Shown one piece after another: positions 53,334-62,205 of a DNA stretch of 64,000 nt. The DNA is from Ferdinandcohnia humi_A. Its GTDB lineage: Bacteria; Bacillota; Bacilli; Bacillales; Bacillaceae_L. Below the pieces are notes generated by a model. That model was given only the letters and a program-made list of their open reading frames with translations. It was not told the DNA's origin and ran no database searches. Within the stretch, counting starts at the first letter, position 1, and every line of letters starts with the position of its first letter. The translations under genes were made by a program, and so were the position numbers. The stretch covers positions 1 through 64,000 of the forward strand of contig JBLKRX010000014.1 in NCBI GenBank assembly GCA_047608075.1, written 5' to 3'.

Positions 53334-53791
53334 TTATAATCTCCTTAATTTTTTTAAAGCATCCTTACATTTTCTTACTAAGTGATCCGGGAGTACTTAT
53401 TGTGTATGAAACCATTATTCATATTAAGCGCATTGGTAACTATTTACATTTTAGTGAAGTGGAACAAACATCACTTTTTTGTATTTGACTATAATGGGAT
53501 ATACAAGTGCCTCTCTTAATTTTTTTGAGAGATTAGTTATTTTTGAAGATTCTTCAAAACTAGATTGTTCATTAAATAAAAAAATAAGAATATAAATTGC
53601 TATAAGAATTTTGTATAATATAATCACTTAGCAAGTAAATTTTATAGGACTTTTTCCCTATCTATATTGTACTATCCAAAAAATAACAAATAAGCGCAAA
53701 ATTCGTGCGTCTAACCGCAACTTTTTTGCGCATCGGTATTTTTCAATACATGCTTAAACAATAATAGAGTTCTTTACATGTCACGCAAAAA
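53334..53791. other. Intergenic region upstream of MCP, no gene seen
   Basis: AT-rich with several short stop-rich frames; the MCP promoter must lie here, since AAGGAG follows at the start. I could not identify a convincing promoter. The right edge holds the terminator of the next operon. Confidence 0.4.
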
Positions 53792-53811
53792 AACTCACCA
53801 AAAGGCGAGTT
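53792..53811 (-). terminator. Terminator of the acyl-CoA degradation operon
   Basis: AACTCACC (53792-53799) pairs with GGCGAGTT (53804-53811) apart from one mismatch; six T follow on the minus strand. It lies 9 bp beyond the stop of the dehydrogenase gene. Confidence 0.8.
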
Positions 53812-53819
53812 CACGTAAA

Positions 53820-54653
53820 TTATTTATACTCATAAAACCCTTTCCCCGTCTTCCTTCCAAGATTACCCGCCTCTACCATATCCCTTAGCAGCGCAGGGAC
53901 TTTGTACTTCGAATCTCCTGTCTTGTTATACAACGCTTCTTGGATATAGAGTAAGGTGTCGAGACCAATCATATCGGCGAGCCAGAGGGGACCGATTGGA
54001 TGCGAGGCACCTAGCTGCATTCCCTTGTCGATGTCTTTTACCGTTGCGGTTCCTTCCTCAACTAAAAAAATGGCTTCGCTCAGCATCGGAACCAACAGGC
54101 GATTGACTACGAATAAAGGTGTATCAGTAACTCGGATGCTTTCCTTATTTATCGAGCCTATCAATTCCTCGACGATAGCAAGTGTTTCCGTTGAAGTCTG
54201 TTTGGTGCCTACTATTTCAACTAACTTCATCAATGGAACAGGGTTAAAAAAGTGAAGGCCACAGACCCGGTCTGGACGATTTGTAACAGCGGCCATCTCG
54301 GAAATGGATAGACTTGATGTGTTAGAGGCTAAAATAGTTTTCTGATTGCATATCTCATCTAGTTCCTTGAACACTTCCTTTTTTGCCTCGATATTTTCTG
54401 TAATGGCTTCGATTACGAGATCCCTATCTTTTAGACTAGTTCTATCAGTCTTAAATATTAGTCGATTTAGGACTTCATCCACTTGAATATCCTGCTTCTT
54501 CGACAGCTTTCCTAGGCTTTTTTCAATGGTCTCCTTTGCTTTATGTAAAACCTCTTCATTTATATCAACTACTGTTACCTCATATCCAGCCGTTGCAAAC
54601 ACCTGGGCAATTCCATTTCCCATGATTCCTGATCCTAGCACACCAATTTTCAC
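53820..54653 (-). CDS. hbd: 3-hydroxybutyryl-CoA dehydrogenase
   Basis: A 277-aa NAD-dependent 3-hydroxyacyl-CoA dehydrogenase. GSGIMGNGIAQVFATAGYEV is the Rossmann loop, VIEAITENIEAKKEVF and NTSSLSISEMA follow, and GLHFFNPVPLMKLVEI provides the catalytic His. It oxidises 3-hydroxyacyl-CoA in beta-oxidation-like steps. It is the last gene of the operon, in front of a terminator. Alternative name mmgB/fadB2-like. Confidence 0.95.
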   Translation of the reverse strand: MKIGVLGSGIMGNGIAQVFATAGYEVTVVDINEEVLHKAKETIEKSLGKLSKKQDIQVDEVLNRLIFKTDRTSLKDRDLVIEAITENIEAKKEVFKELDEICNQKTILASNTSSLSISEMAAVTNRPDRVCGLHFFNPVPLMKLVEIVGTKQTSTETLAIVEELIGSINKESIRVTDTPLFVVNRLLVPMLSEAIFLVEEGTATVKDIDKGMQLGASHPIGPLWLADMIGLDTLLYIQEALYNKTGDSKYKVPALLRDMVEAGNLGRKTGKGFYEYK

Positions 54654-54716
54654 GACTTCTCCCCCTTTTTAAAGAAAACTCGGCGATTGTAGAGCCGTAG
54701 TTGCACTTATACTTTC

Positions 54717-55529
54717 CTATAAGCCGAAAAAATCTGGCAAGCTATTCGTTTTGAGTGGAAAGTTTGGTGGTCGTTTTTCTAGAAAGGACTGTACCCCTTC
54801 TTTTGCGTCTTCATTACGTCCAGCCCAATATAAAAACTTTGATTCGACCAGATGGGACTGTAACGGATGGTTTTCACCTTGCATCCTCCAAAGAAGCTGC
54901 CTTACAAAGCTGTTTGAGGTTGCGGCCGTATGAGCGACAATGTCATTTGCGATTTCATATGCTTTTTCAAGCGGATCCTCCTCCTCATAATGAACGAGTC
55001 CAGCTTGAAGTGCTTCAGAGGTTGGGATATAGCGGCCAGTATACATCCATTCCAACGCTTTTCCGATTCCGACGATCCGTGGTAAAAACCAACCTGATGC
55101 TGCCTCTGGACCAATTCCTCGTCTCCCGAACACAAAGCCAATTTTGGCATCCTTTTTGACTATCCGAATATCCATCGGCAAGGTCATGGTTAGCCCAATT
55201 CCAACAGCCGGTCCATTTATTGCGGCGATAATTGGCTTTTTCATGTCATAGACGACTAAGCTTACTTGACCTCCCAGATCACGGAACTCTTCCATTTCTC
55301 CATCTGAGGCGAATGTGGTTCCTCCTTCACTTAAATCCATTCCCGCGCAAAAAGCTTTTCCCTCACCTGTTACGACAATAACGCGGACGTTATCGTCTTC
55401 ATTTACATTCTTGTAAAAATGAATCAATTCCTCGTTCATTTGTTCCGTATAGGCGTTTAACCTATCGGGACGATTTAAAAATAGCGTAAGCACTCCATTT
55501 TTCAACTCAGATCTAATCGTTTTGTACAA
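54717..55529 (-). CDS. Enoyl-CoA hydratase/isomerase family protein
   Basis: A 270-aa crotonase-fold protein. VTGEGKAFCAGMDLSEGG is the CoA-binding and oxyanion segment, and AINGPAVGIGLTMTLPMDIR carries the second oxyanion loop. In place of the usual catalytic Glu pair it shows RRGIGPEAASGWFL with a Glu retained. It acts on an enoyl-CoA. The start overlaps the preceding flavin oxidoreductase gene by 17 bp. One of three crotonase-fold proteins in this operon. Confidence 0.9.
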   Translation of the reverse strand: MYKTIRSELKNGVLTLFLNRPDRLNAYTEQMNEELIHFYKNVNEDDNVRVIVVTGEGKAFCAGMDLSEGGTTFASDGEMEEFRDLGGQVSLVVYDMKKPIIAAINGPAVGIGLTMTLPMDIRIVKKDAKIGFVFGRRGIGPEAASGWFLPRIVGIGKALEWMYTGRYIPTSEALQAGLVHYEEEDPLEKAYEIANDIVAHTAATSNSFVRQLLWRMQGENHPLQSHLVESKFLYWAGRNEDAKEGVQSFLEKRPPNFPLKTNSLPDFFGL

Positions 55530-56415
55530 GACTCGCCACCTCCTCTTCGTATTCCTTCTTCAACTGGCAGATAATTTCCCTCATGGGTTCGCTTTTTTCG
55601 ACAGCGGTTACACCATGTCCCGCTGACCAAATATCTCTCCATGCTTTCACATTTACTAAATGTGAAAGGTCAACTTCTTCTCTTGACTGCAGTGTTGCGG
55701 GATCAATTCCCTGCTTGAGAAGGCTCGGAATCAATACATTTGCATGCACGCCACTAAAGGCATTTGTGTATAACACGTCCTCAATCGTTGCGGACAACAC
55801 CATTTCCTTGTACTCGTCTTGTGCACTGCTTTCTTCAGCAACGATAAAACGTGTACCCATGTAGGCATAATCCGCACCCATTAGCTTTGCGGCGGCAATA
55901 TCTTTTCCGGTTGATAGGCTGCCTGATAAAATAAGCGTTCCGTTAAAAAACTGTTTTACAGCAGAGATGAAGGCAAAGGGATTTAACGTTCCACCATGGC
56001 CACCCGCACCTGCACACACGAGAATGAGCCCATCCACACCAGTTGCCGCCGCCTTTCTCGCATGCTTTACGGTTGCGACATCCGCGTACACCTTTCCACC
56101 ATAGTCATGAACAACTTCTATGACTTCACCTGGATGTCCAAGTGAGGTAATGACAATCGGTGGTTGATACGTTTTAATCAACTGAAGATCGTCCTCATAT
56201 CGTTTGTTCGATTTTTTATGGCAAATGAAATTGACAGCCCATGGTTCCGTTGTTAACTCCATTTTTATCTGCTCCAGCCACTCCGCACATTGAGAGACTG
56301 GCCTGGCATTTAATAGAGGAAATGATCCAATGACCCCTTCCTTGCCTGCTGCAATGACCATTTCTGGAGTGGAAACCAAGAACATCGGTGCAACAATCAA
56401 TGGTAGCTTAGACAT
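55513..56415 (-). CDS. Nitronate monooxygenase-like flavin oxidoreductase
   Basis: About 300 aa, FMN-dependent TIM barrel of the 2-nitropropane dioxygenase/enoyl-ACP reductase II group. IVAPMFLVSTPEMVIAAG opens the fold and VDGLILVCAGAGGHGG and SGSLSTGKDIAAAKLMGADY are the phosphate-binding segments, followed by YMGTRFIVAEES. Within an acyl-CoA operon it more likely acts as a 2-enoate reductase or quinone-type reductase than as nitroalkane detoxification. The ATG at 56415 overlaps the thiolase stop. Confidence 0.87.
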   Translation of the reverse strand: MSKLPLIVAPMFLVSTPEMVIAAGKEGVIGSFPLLNARPVSQCAEWLEQIKMELTTEPWAVNFICHKKSNKRYEDDLQLIKTYQPPIVITSLGHPGEVIEVVHDYGGKVYADVATVKHARKAAATGVDGLILVCAGAGGHGGTLNPFAFISAVKQFFNGTLILSGSLSTGKDIAAAKLMGADYAYMGTRFIVAEESSAQDEYKEMVLSATIEDVLYTNAFSGVHANVLIPSLLKQGIDPATLQSREEVDLSHLVNVKAWRDIWSAGHGVTAVEKSEPMREIICQLKKEYEEEVASLVQND

Positions 56416-57589
56416 GCTCAATCACCATCGCAATGCCCTGACCACCGCCGATACATAAGCTAACAACAGCATATTTTTTCGTACGGCGTCTTAATTCATA
56501 AGCTGCTGATAGTAAAATTCTAGCTCCACTCGCACCAACCGGGTGACCGAGTGCCACAGCACCACCGTTGACATTTGTTTTGTCCCTGTCTAAGCCCAAT
56601 TCTTTTTCAACCGCTAGGTATTGGGCCGCAAATGCTTCGTTGACCTCGACCAGGTCCATATCATCCAGCGTAAGTTTGACTTTTTCCAATGCTTTTTTGA
56701 TGGCAGGTACAGGACCGATCCCCATGATGGTTGGGTCCACACCTGCTACACCCCAGGAAATGATTTTGGCTAAAGGGGTCAATCCGTTTTCTTGTACGGC
56801 TTTATTGCTAGCAATGATTAATGATGCTGCTCCATCATTGATTCCAGAGGCGTTGGCAGCGGTCACGGTTCCTTCTGCCGTGAATGATGGGCGTAGCTTA
56901 CTCATGGATTCAAGGTTCGCATGTGGTTTAATATGTTCATCCTTTTGAATAAGGTTGCTTCCCTTTTTTGTCTTCACTTCGACTGGGACGATTTCTTCAA
57001 GAAATACGCCATTTTCTGCGGCTCTTGCAGCCCGTTGATTGGATTCAATTGCGAAAAGGTCCTGTTCTTCTCTAGAAATCTGGTATTGTCTTGCTAGCTT
57101 TTCAGCGGTCAGCCCCATGCCTTTTCCGGTGTATTGGTCGACAAGTGAAGTAAGAAGCATATCTTCAAATTGAAGATTCCCCATTTTGGACCCACCAAAC
57201 CGATTGTCAAAGCATGCATATGGAGACTGAGACATGTTCTCCGTGCCTCCCGCGAGTATTAGATCTGCGTCACCAGTTAAAATATGATGGGCCGCTGATA
57301 CCACAGACTGTAAGCCCGAACCGCATAAGCGGTTCACCATAAATGCCGGTATCTCCTGAGGAACCCCACTATATAAGGCGATGTGGCGGGCAAGGTACGA
57401 AGCATTTTTTTCAGAGTGAATTACATTTCCGTAAATCACATGATTAATTTGCTCCGGGTCCACCTTGGCTCTTTTAAAAGCCTCCACCGCTGTAGCAACT
57501 CCTAATTGAGTGGCACCTGTGTGGGCAAAGGAACCTCCAAAACTAGTAAAAGCGGTGCGTGCGCCTTCGATTATATATACCTCTTCCAT
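56408..57589 (-). CDS. Acetyl-CoA C-acyltransferase (thiolase)
   Basis: A 393-aa thiolase. The nucleophilic Cys lies in NRLCGSGLQSV, and the second-half motifs NVNGGAVALGHPVGASGARI and LCIGGGQGIA carry the His and second Cys of the active site. It cleaves 3-ketoacyl-CoA to acetyl-CoA. Typical length. It lies upstream of the flavin oxidoreductase with a 8-bp overlap. Confidence 0.96.
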   Translation of the reverse strand: MEEVYIIEGARTAFTSFGGSFAHTGATQLGVATAVEAFKRAKVDPEQINHVIYGNVIHSEKNASYLARHIALYSGVPQEIPAFMVNRLCGSGLQSVVSAAHHILTGDADLILAGGTENMSQSPYACFDNRFGGSKMGNLQFEDMLLTSLVDQYTGKGMGLTAEKLARQYQISREEQDLFAIESNQRAARAAENGVFLEEIVPVEVKTKKGSNLIQKDEHIKPHANLESMSKLRPSFTAEGTVTAANASGINDGAASLIIASNKAVQENGLTPLAKIISWGVAGVDPTIMGIGPVPAIKKALEKVKLTLDDMDLVEVNEAFAAQYLAVEKELGLDRDKTNVNGGAVALGHPVGASGARILLSAAYELRRRTKKYAVVSLCIGGGQGIAMVIEHV

Positions 57590-57654
57590 TTCGTATCCTC
57601 CTTTGATTACGGCCTCTTCACAAAAGTGGTCGTTGATACTACCAAACGCCCAAA

Positions 57655-58704
57655 TTATAAAATTCTGTTTTGGCGTGTTAAATTGGCCATTTCAAACAGA
57701 TTTGCGACTGCATGATTTAAGTGTTTAAAGCGCTCATCCGGTAGTTCGCCTTTTTTCCAGCGGTAATAGATTTGCTGTAAAATTACTCCTAGCTTATAAA
57801 AACCGAACGCCACATAGTAGGTGATATCGGACAGGTCCCTTCCACTACGCCTTGCGTATTCCTCGACAAATTGTCTTCGACTATAAAAGCCTGGTTGATT
57901 GGTTACGAAATGAATTCCTAAATCCAGGTCCCCATTCTGCCCCCAACATGCAACGGTTGATCCCACATCTGTTAAAGGGTCGCCGATTGTGGAAAGCTCC
58001 CAATCTAGAACACCATTGATTTTACTAGGGTTATTCACATCAAAAAGGAGATTATTTAATTTAAAATCATTGTGAACGATGGTTGCGTCAGTAATGAGGG
58101 GACGATGCAGTATAAACCACGCTTCTAGCTCCGAAACGCCACGATATTCTTCTGTCTTTGCATGCTTATAGCGTGAAATCCATCCATTTATTTGGCGTTC
58201 AAGATAGCCATCAGGTTTTCCAATGTCGGTAAGATTTGCTTGTTGATAATCAATGGATTGCAGCTGAATCATCGTGTCAATGACTGCCCTTGAAATGTTT
58301 GGACCAACCTCCTGCGAGTTCCCAAATGACTGCGGGAGTTCTCCATCGATGACAACACCCTGCTTTTTTTCCATCACATAAAAATGTCGGTTCATAATCT
58401 GATTGTCTTCTGAATAAAGTAAGGGCTTCGGTGCAAGTGGAAATACATGATTGATTTTCGCTAAAATGCTCCGTTCCCGGTTCATATCATGTGCTTTCGG
58501 CGGAATTTCTCCAAAGGGAGGTCTCCGTAGTACGGCTTCCCATTTCCCAAAGGAAATCAAATAGGTGAGATTTGAATACCCTTCCGCAAACTTATGCACA
58601 TGCATCTCGTCACTTGGAATGTCAGGTAGAGTCCTTCGCAGCAGCTGCTCAAATTTTTTCCAGTTAATATGTTCGTGATCAATATAGTGATGTGTTTTCT
58701 CCAT
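57655..58704 (-). CDS. Aminoglycoside phosphotransferase-type kinase (APH family)
   Basis: About 349 aa. VHKFAEGYSNLTYLISF is the glycine-loop region, IVHNDFKLNNLLFD the catalytic loop and GVLDWELSTIGDPLTDVGS the metal-binding segment. This is the subgroup fused to or clustered with acyl-CoA dehydrogenases (ACAD10/11-like) that phosphorylates 4-hydroxyacyl-CoAs; that role is inferred from the context. ATG 58704 is preferred with GGAGA upstream, which removes a spurious 31-residue extension. Confidence 0.87.
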   Translation of the reverse strand: MEKTHHYIDHEHINWKKFEQLLRRTLPDIPSDEMHVHKFAEGYSNLTYLISFGKWEAVLRRPPFGEIPPKAHDMNRERSILAKINHVFPLAPKPLLYSEDNQIMNRHFYVMEKKQGVVIDGELPQSFGNSQEVGPNISRAVIDTMIQLQSIDYQQANLTDIGKPDGYLERQINGWISRYKHAKTEEYRGVSELEAWFILHRPLITDATIVHNDFKLNNLLFDVNNPSKINGVLDWELSTIGDPLTDVGSTVACWGQNGDLDLGIHFVTNQPGFYSRRQFVEEYARRSGRDLSDITYYVAFGFYKLGVILQQIYYRWKKGELPDERFKHLNHAVANLFEMANLTRQNRIL

Positions 58705-58723
58705 TGGTCTCTCCTTTCTGTCG

Positions 58724-59503
58724 TTACTTTCCAGTAAAATTTGGTGTTCGTTTTTCCATAAATGCTTGGAATCCTTCCTGGATATCACTTGTTTCACACA
58801 GTTTCATGAATGCGTTTGTTTCGATGTCTTGCCCTTCCTCCAACGAGACATCCATTCCCTGATGAATGGTTGCTTTTGCTACGGTGATCGCAACGGGTGC
58901 TTTTGTTGCGATTTTTTCAGCAAGGGCTAACGCAGCTTGTCGTGATTCCCCGTTTTCCACCACTTTTTCGATAAGCCCATATTGATAGGCTTCGTCTGCT
59001 GTAAGAATGGCACCAGTGAAAATGAGTTCCTTCGTCTTGCCCGGTCCTATTAATCTCGTAAGACGCTGTGTGCCACCGTATCCGGGTAGAATTCCTAAGC
59101 CTGTTTCAGGTAAGCCCATTTTGGCTTTCTTATCCGCAATTCGGATATCACAGGCTAGGGCCAGCTCTAATCCCCCACCTAAAGCTAGCCCATTCATTGC
59201 ACAAATGACCGGCATGCTGGCGTTTTCCAGCTTATTAAAAACGACTTTTCCTTTTTCCACTAATTCTCTGCCCGCCTCCGGGGTAAGTGAATCAAATTGA
59301 GTGATATCTGCCCCTGCCATAAACGCTTTTTCTCCGGTTGCGGTTAAGACAATCGCTCGACAACCTTGGTCAGACAGAACATCATCGATGACTCCATCCA
59401 GCTCATGTACGAGCTGATCAGTTAGGATGTTTAATGGTGGATTATCGATTGTGATTACAGAAACAAAACCGCGTTTTTCATAGGTTACTAGTGGTTTGGA
59501 CAA
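58724..59503 (-). CDS. Enoyl-CoA hydratase
   Basis: A 259-aa crotonase. VLTATGEKAFMAGADITQF and CAMNGLALGGGLELALACDI provide the oxyanion hole; GLPETGLGILPGYGGTQRL carries both catalytic Glu residues. It therefore looks fully competent for hydration of 2-enoyl-CoA. It lies 19 bp upstream of the kinase gene. Best match in the operon to a canonical FadB1/short-chain enoyl-CoA hydratase. Confidence 0.95.
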   Translation of the reverse strand: MSKPLVTYEKRGFVSVITIDNPPLNILTDQLVHELDGVIDDVLSDQGCRAIVLTATGEKAFMAGADITQFDSLTPEAGRELVEKGKVVFNKLENASMPVICAMNGLALGGGLELALACDIRIADKKAKMGLPETGLGILPGYGGTQRLTRLIGPGKTKELIFTGAILTADEAYQYGLIEKVVENGESRQAALALAEKIATKAPVAITVAKATIHQGMDVSLEEGQDIETNAFMKLCETSDIQEGFQAFMEKRTPNFTGK

Positions 59504-59518
59504 TTCGCCCCCTCCTTC

Positions 59519-60241
59519 CTATAAACCATTTACGAGCTTTCCATTTTGATAGATTGGCACAGCGCTGACCTTCTCCACATGCTTCAACACCCACTTTAGG
59601 GATTCCTGGAAACCCGTGTTTATTAAAAGGCACGCTGTTTCGCTTTTATATATGTCTGCAAAACCAGTTGACTTCGCGGACAGAAACGATTGTCTTGCTA
59701 GTTTTGCAGAGTCAGAGAGCATATATTCCTGTTTTTGGAGGAGGCAATCAACTAGATGCCCCGCTCCTATAAAGTCCTCCATCGAAAACCGACCTGCATT
59801 CCCGGAACAAACGATTACGATGGAAGATTCATTTTCTTGGTTTTGGATGCTCTCCGCTACTCGATGTCCGTTCACGAGTGAGGCTACATATAAAACGGTA
59901 GCTGATTTCGCCTTTTCAATGGCGATGGTTCCGTTCGTTGAACAAATAATCACTGCCTGCTTTTCGGGCGCTGCTTGAATTTGTACAGGATCAGGATAGT
60001 CAAAGCCCGGAATTTTTTCACCATTCCATTCCCCTAATAAATGGCAGGGAGTGTGTAAATCTTGGACAATTTTTAATGCCTCTGTTGCATCCTTTACGGC
60101 ATAAACTGGTTCATAGTTATTCTCTACTAACCATGCAATCGTAGAAGTAGCAAGCAACACATCGATCACGACCGCCGTACAATTTCGAATTTTTTCTTGG
60201 TCCACCAATTCCTTCTGGGTAATGACATTGATTTTTCTCAT
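59519..60241 (-). CDS. 2-phosphosulfolactate phosphatase family protein (ComB-like)
   Basis: A 240-aa protein with the ComB fold pattern: AVVIDVLLATSTIAWLVENN, GEWNGEKIPGFDYPDPV, ICSTNGTIAIEKAK and CSGNAGRFSMEDFIGAGHL. ComB acts in coenzyme M synthesis in archaea, but many bacterial relatives lack that pathway, and here it sits in an acyl-CoA/TRAP operon. It is likely a magnesium-dependent phosphatase of a different phosphate ester, perhaps the product of the neighbouring kinase. Confidence 0.87.
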   Translation of the reverse strand: MRKINVITQKELVDQEKIRNCTAVVIDVLLATSTIAWLVENNYEPVYAVKDATEALKIVQDLHTPCHLLGEWNGEKIPGFDYPDPVQIQAAPEKQAVIICSTNGTIAIEKAKSATVLYVASLVNGHRVAESIQNQENESSIVIVCSGNAGRFSMEDFIGAGHLVDCLLQKQEYMLSDSAKLARQSFLSAKSTGFADIYKSETACLLINTGFQESLKWVLKHVEKVSAVPIYQNGKLVNGL

Positions 60242-60250
60242 ACCATCTAC

Positions 60251-60778
60251 CTAGTCCGTCTCCATGAATTGAAATGTTGGCTTCTTTTCTACGAAATTTT
60301 TAATTAAAATAAACACATTTTCTACAATGATGAGTGCAAAGGAAATCGGGATGATGAAGAACAATGGATAGATCGGGTAAAGGGTCCCCGCCGCTGGGAA
60401 TGCCATCTTCCTCTCCAACCCAGTCATCGCATAGTCCCATGTGTACATCGTCATTAATAGAAGGATGAAGATTTCGAGAAGTAACATCGCAAAAATAAAT
60501 ACTAGCTTCAGATTGTTTCTCATTTTTTCTAGAACCAAATCCATCTTCGGTAATACACCTGATGAGTACGCATATGCAAGGGCAGGGAATACAACAATCG
60601 GCATGAAATAGTTTTGGACGATTTCAAAACCGCCATTAATGGAATTGGATAACACATTCCGCATGAACACGTCGATTACGATGAAGAACATCATGCCGAT
60701 TAGACTAATCCCGCTAACCCAAACGCCGATCACCTTCACATACTGAAAATACTTGTATAGATTTACAATGCCATTCAT
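60251..60778 (-). CDS. dctQ: TRAP transporter small permease (DctQ-type)
   Basis: A 175-aa protein with four membrane helices: VIGVWVSGISLIGMMFFIVI, a second around FMPIVVFPALAYAY, a third around LVFIFAMLLLEIFILL and a fourth around FFIIPISFALIIVENVF. The FIVIDVFMRN segment after helix 1 is typical for DctQ. It forms the membrane unit with DctM and the periplasmic-type binding protein. Encoded 18 bp after dctM. Confidence 0.92.
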   Translation of the reverse strand: MNGIVNLYKYFQYVKVIGVWVSGISLIGMMFFIVIDVFMRNVLSNSINGGFEIVQNYFMPIVVFPALAYAYSSGVLPKMDLVLEKMRNNLKLVFIFAMLLLEIFILLLMTMYTWDYAMTGLERKMAFPAAGTLYPIYPLFFIIPISFALIIVENVFILIKNFVEKKPTFQFMETD

Positions 60779-60796
60779 AGTAGGTCCTCCTCTCCG

Positions 60797-62128
60797 TTAT
60801 GATTTCATTGATTCTGTTAAGAATGTGGCAATCTCAGGGAATACAATCATTACTCCACCGACAACGATTAACGCAACAACCGCAAAGACCATACCAATTT
60901 TGAAAATAGGCTCTAGACGGATTTTACTTACCCCGGCAACCGCATAGACACTGAGCCCAACCGGTGGTGTTAAAAGACCGATTGTACAAATGGCACTTAC
61001 AAATACACCGAACCAGATTAAATCCACTTGAAGCTGGTTGATAATCGGCAGAAGCACTGGAATCGACATTAAGATTACAGCAGCGCCTTCGATGAACATA
61101 AACATAATAAACAGCACAATCGAAATTAACACCAATACTAATGCTGGTGAATCCATGATTGGTTCTAAGAGACTGATTAATTCTCTAGGGAGTAAGGATA
61201 GAGAGACAAAGCGACCAAAGATTTGGGCTCCGATCATAATTAACATAACCATGCTTGTGAGTTTAAGAGTCTCGACAACGGAATACTTAATAAAGGTTTT
61301 ATTCACTTTTCCTAAGACAAAGGCTGCTAGTAAGCCTATAAACGCGCCAACTGCTCCAGCCTCAGTTGGAGTAAACACTCCTGAATAAATACCGCCAAAA
61401 ATAACACCGACAACTAATACAGCAATGAAACAAACGACGATAAGTCGCAATGGTGACACCTTTTCCTCCACTCTTTCTTCTATCGTTGCTGCAACCATTG
61501 ATTCGCTAGATGCTTTTTTCGTTTCCATTTTTAAATAAACAAGGGAGCACCCTATAAAAACGAACATCATGAGAATTCCAGGGATAACCGATGCAATAAA
61601 CAATTTTCCGACGGGCGTTTCAGTTGCAACTCCGTACAAGATGAGAATGATACTAGGCGGAATAATCCCTGATAACGAACCACCCGCTGCAGCAATTGCA
61701 CCGGCAAGTGGCGCACTGTAGCCATGTCTGCGTAGCTCTGGAATTGCAACCTGGCCGAGTGAAGCAGCTGTTGCTGTACCAGACCCAGAAACCGCACCAA
61801 GAAGTCCGCCAATTGAAAGTGTTAACACCCCTAGGACAGAGTTTCTTCCTCGTGATACCTTATGGACAAGGTAAAAGATTTCTTTGACAATATCCGACTG
61901 TAAAATAAACTGGGCCATTAGCACGTATAACGGAATTGTGGTTAATGTATAGCTCGCAACCCGGTTAAACGGCTCATTTCCTAATAAGCCCGGTAGAAAA
62001 TCAAAGCCTTCTAATAGAATAAGGCCGATTACCCCTGTTGCGAATAAAACGGAATGAACGTATAAACCAAATAACAAAAAGAGGACAACCATTGTAAGAA
62101 TAACGGCTATTATGACTATATTTTCCAT
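60797..62128 (-). CDS. dctM: TRAP transporter large permease (DctM-type)
   Basis: About 443 aa with about twelve membrane segments. Landmarks are ASLGQVAIPELRRHGYSAPL, GAIAAAGGSLSGIIPPSIIL, GVFTPTEAGAVGAFIG and ICTIGLLTPPVGLSVYAVAG, the signature of the TRAP large subunit. It uses a sodium gradient to import the carboxylate captured by DctP. Start ATG 62128 with GGGAGG upstream. Confidence 0.95.
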   Translation of the reverse strand: MENIVIIAVILTMVVLFLLFGLYVHSVLFATGVIGLILLEGFDFLPGLLGNEPFNRVASYTLTTIPLYVLMAQFILQSDIVKEIFYLVHKVSRGRNSVLGVLTLSIGGLLGAVSGSGTATAASLGQVAIPELRRHGYSAPLAGAIAAAGGSLSGIIPPSIILILYGVATETPVGKLFIASVIPGILMMFVFIGCSLVYLKMETKKASSESMVAATIEERVEEKVSPLRLIVVCFIAVLVVGVIFGGIYSGVFTPTEAGAVGAFIGLLAAFVLGKVNKTFIKYSVVETLKLTSMVMLIMIGAQIFGRFVSLSLLPRELISLLEPIMDSPALVLVLISIVLFIMFMFIEGAAVILMSIPVLLPIINQLQVDLIWFGVFVSAICTIGLLTPPVGLSVYAVAGVSKIRLEPIFKIGMVFAVVALIVVGGVMIVFPEIATFLTESMKS

Positions 62129-62167
62129 TTTCAACTTCCCTCCCTATTGTTTTTAGGGCCATGAGTG

Positions 62168-62198
62168 AGCCGCCACCCCAAGTTGTGTTGAGGCGGCT
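62168..62198 (-). promoter_or_regulatory. Hairpin between dctP and dctM genes
   Basis: AGCCGCC (62168-62174) pairs perfectly with GGCGGCT (62192-62198). No T-run follows on the minus strand. Its place behind a binding-protein gene matches hairpins that stabilise upstream mRNA and lower expression of downstream permease genes. Confidence 0.6.
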
Positions 62199-62205
62199 GA
62201 CCAAC

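Noticed and set aside
55513..56415. Nitroalkane detoxification function
   Set aside because: The fold fits nitronate monooxygenases, but the operon context points to enoyl or enoate chemistry, so the specific function is not claimed.
59519..60241. Coenzyme M biosynthesis role for the ComB-like protein
   Set aside because: No other coenzyme M genes are present and the neighbours are acyl-CoA enzymes; only the family fold is supported.
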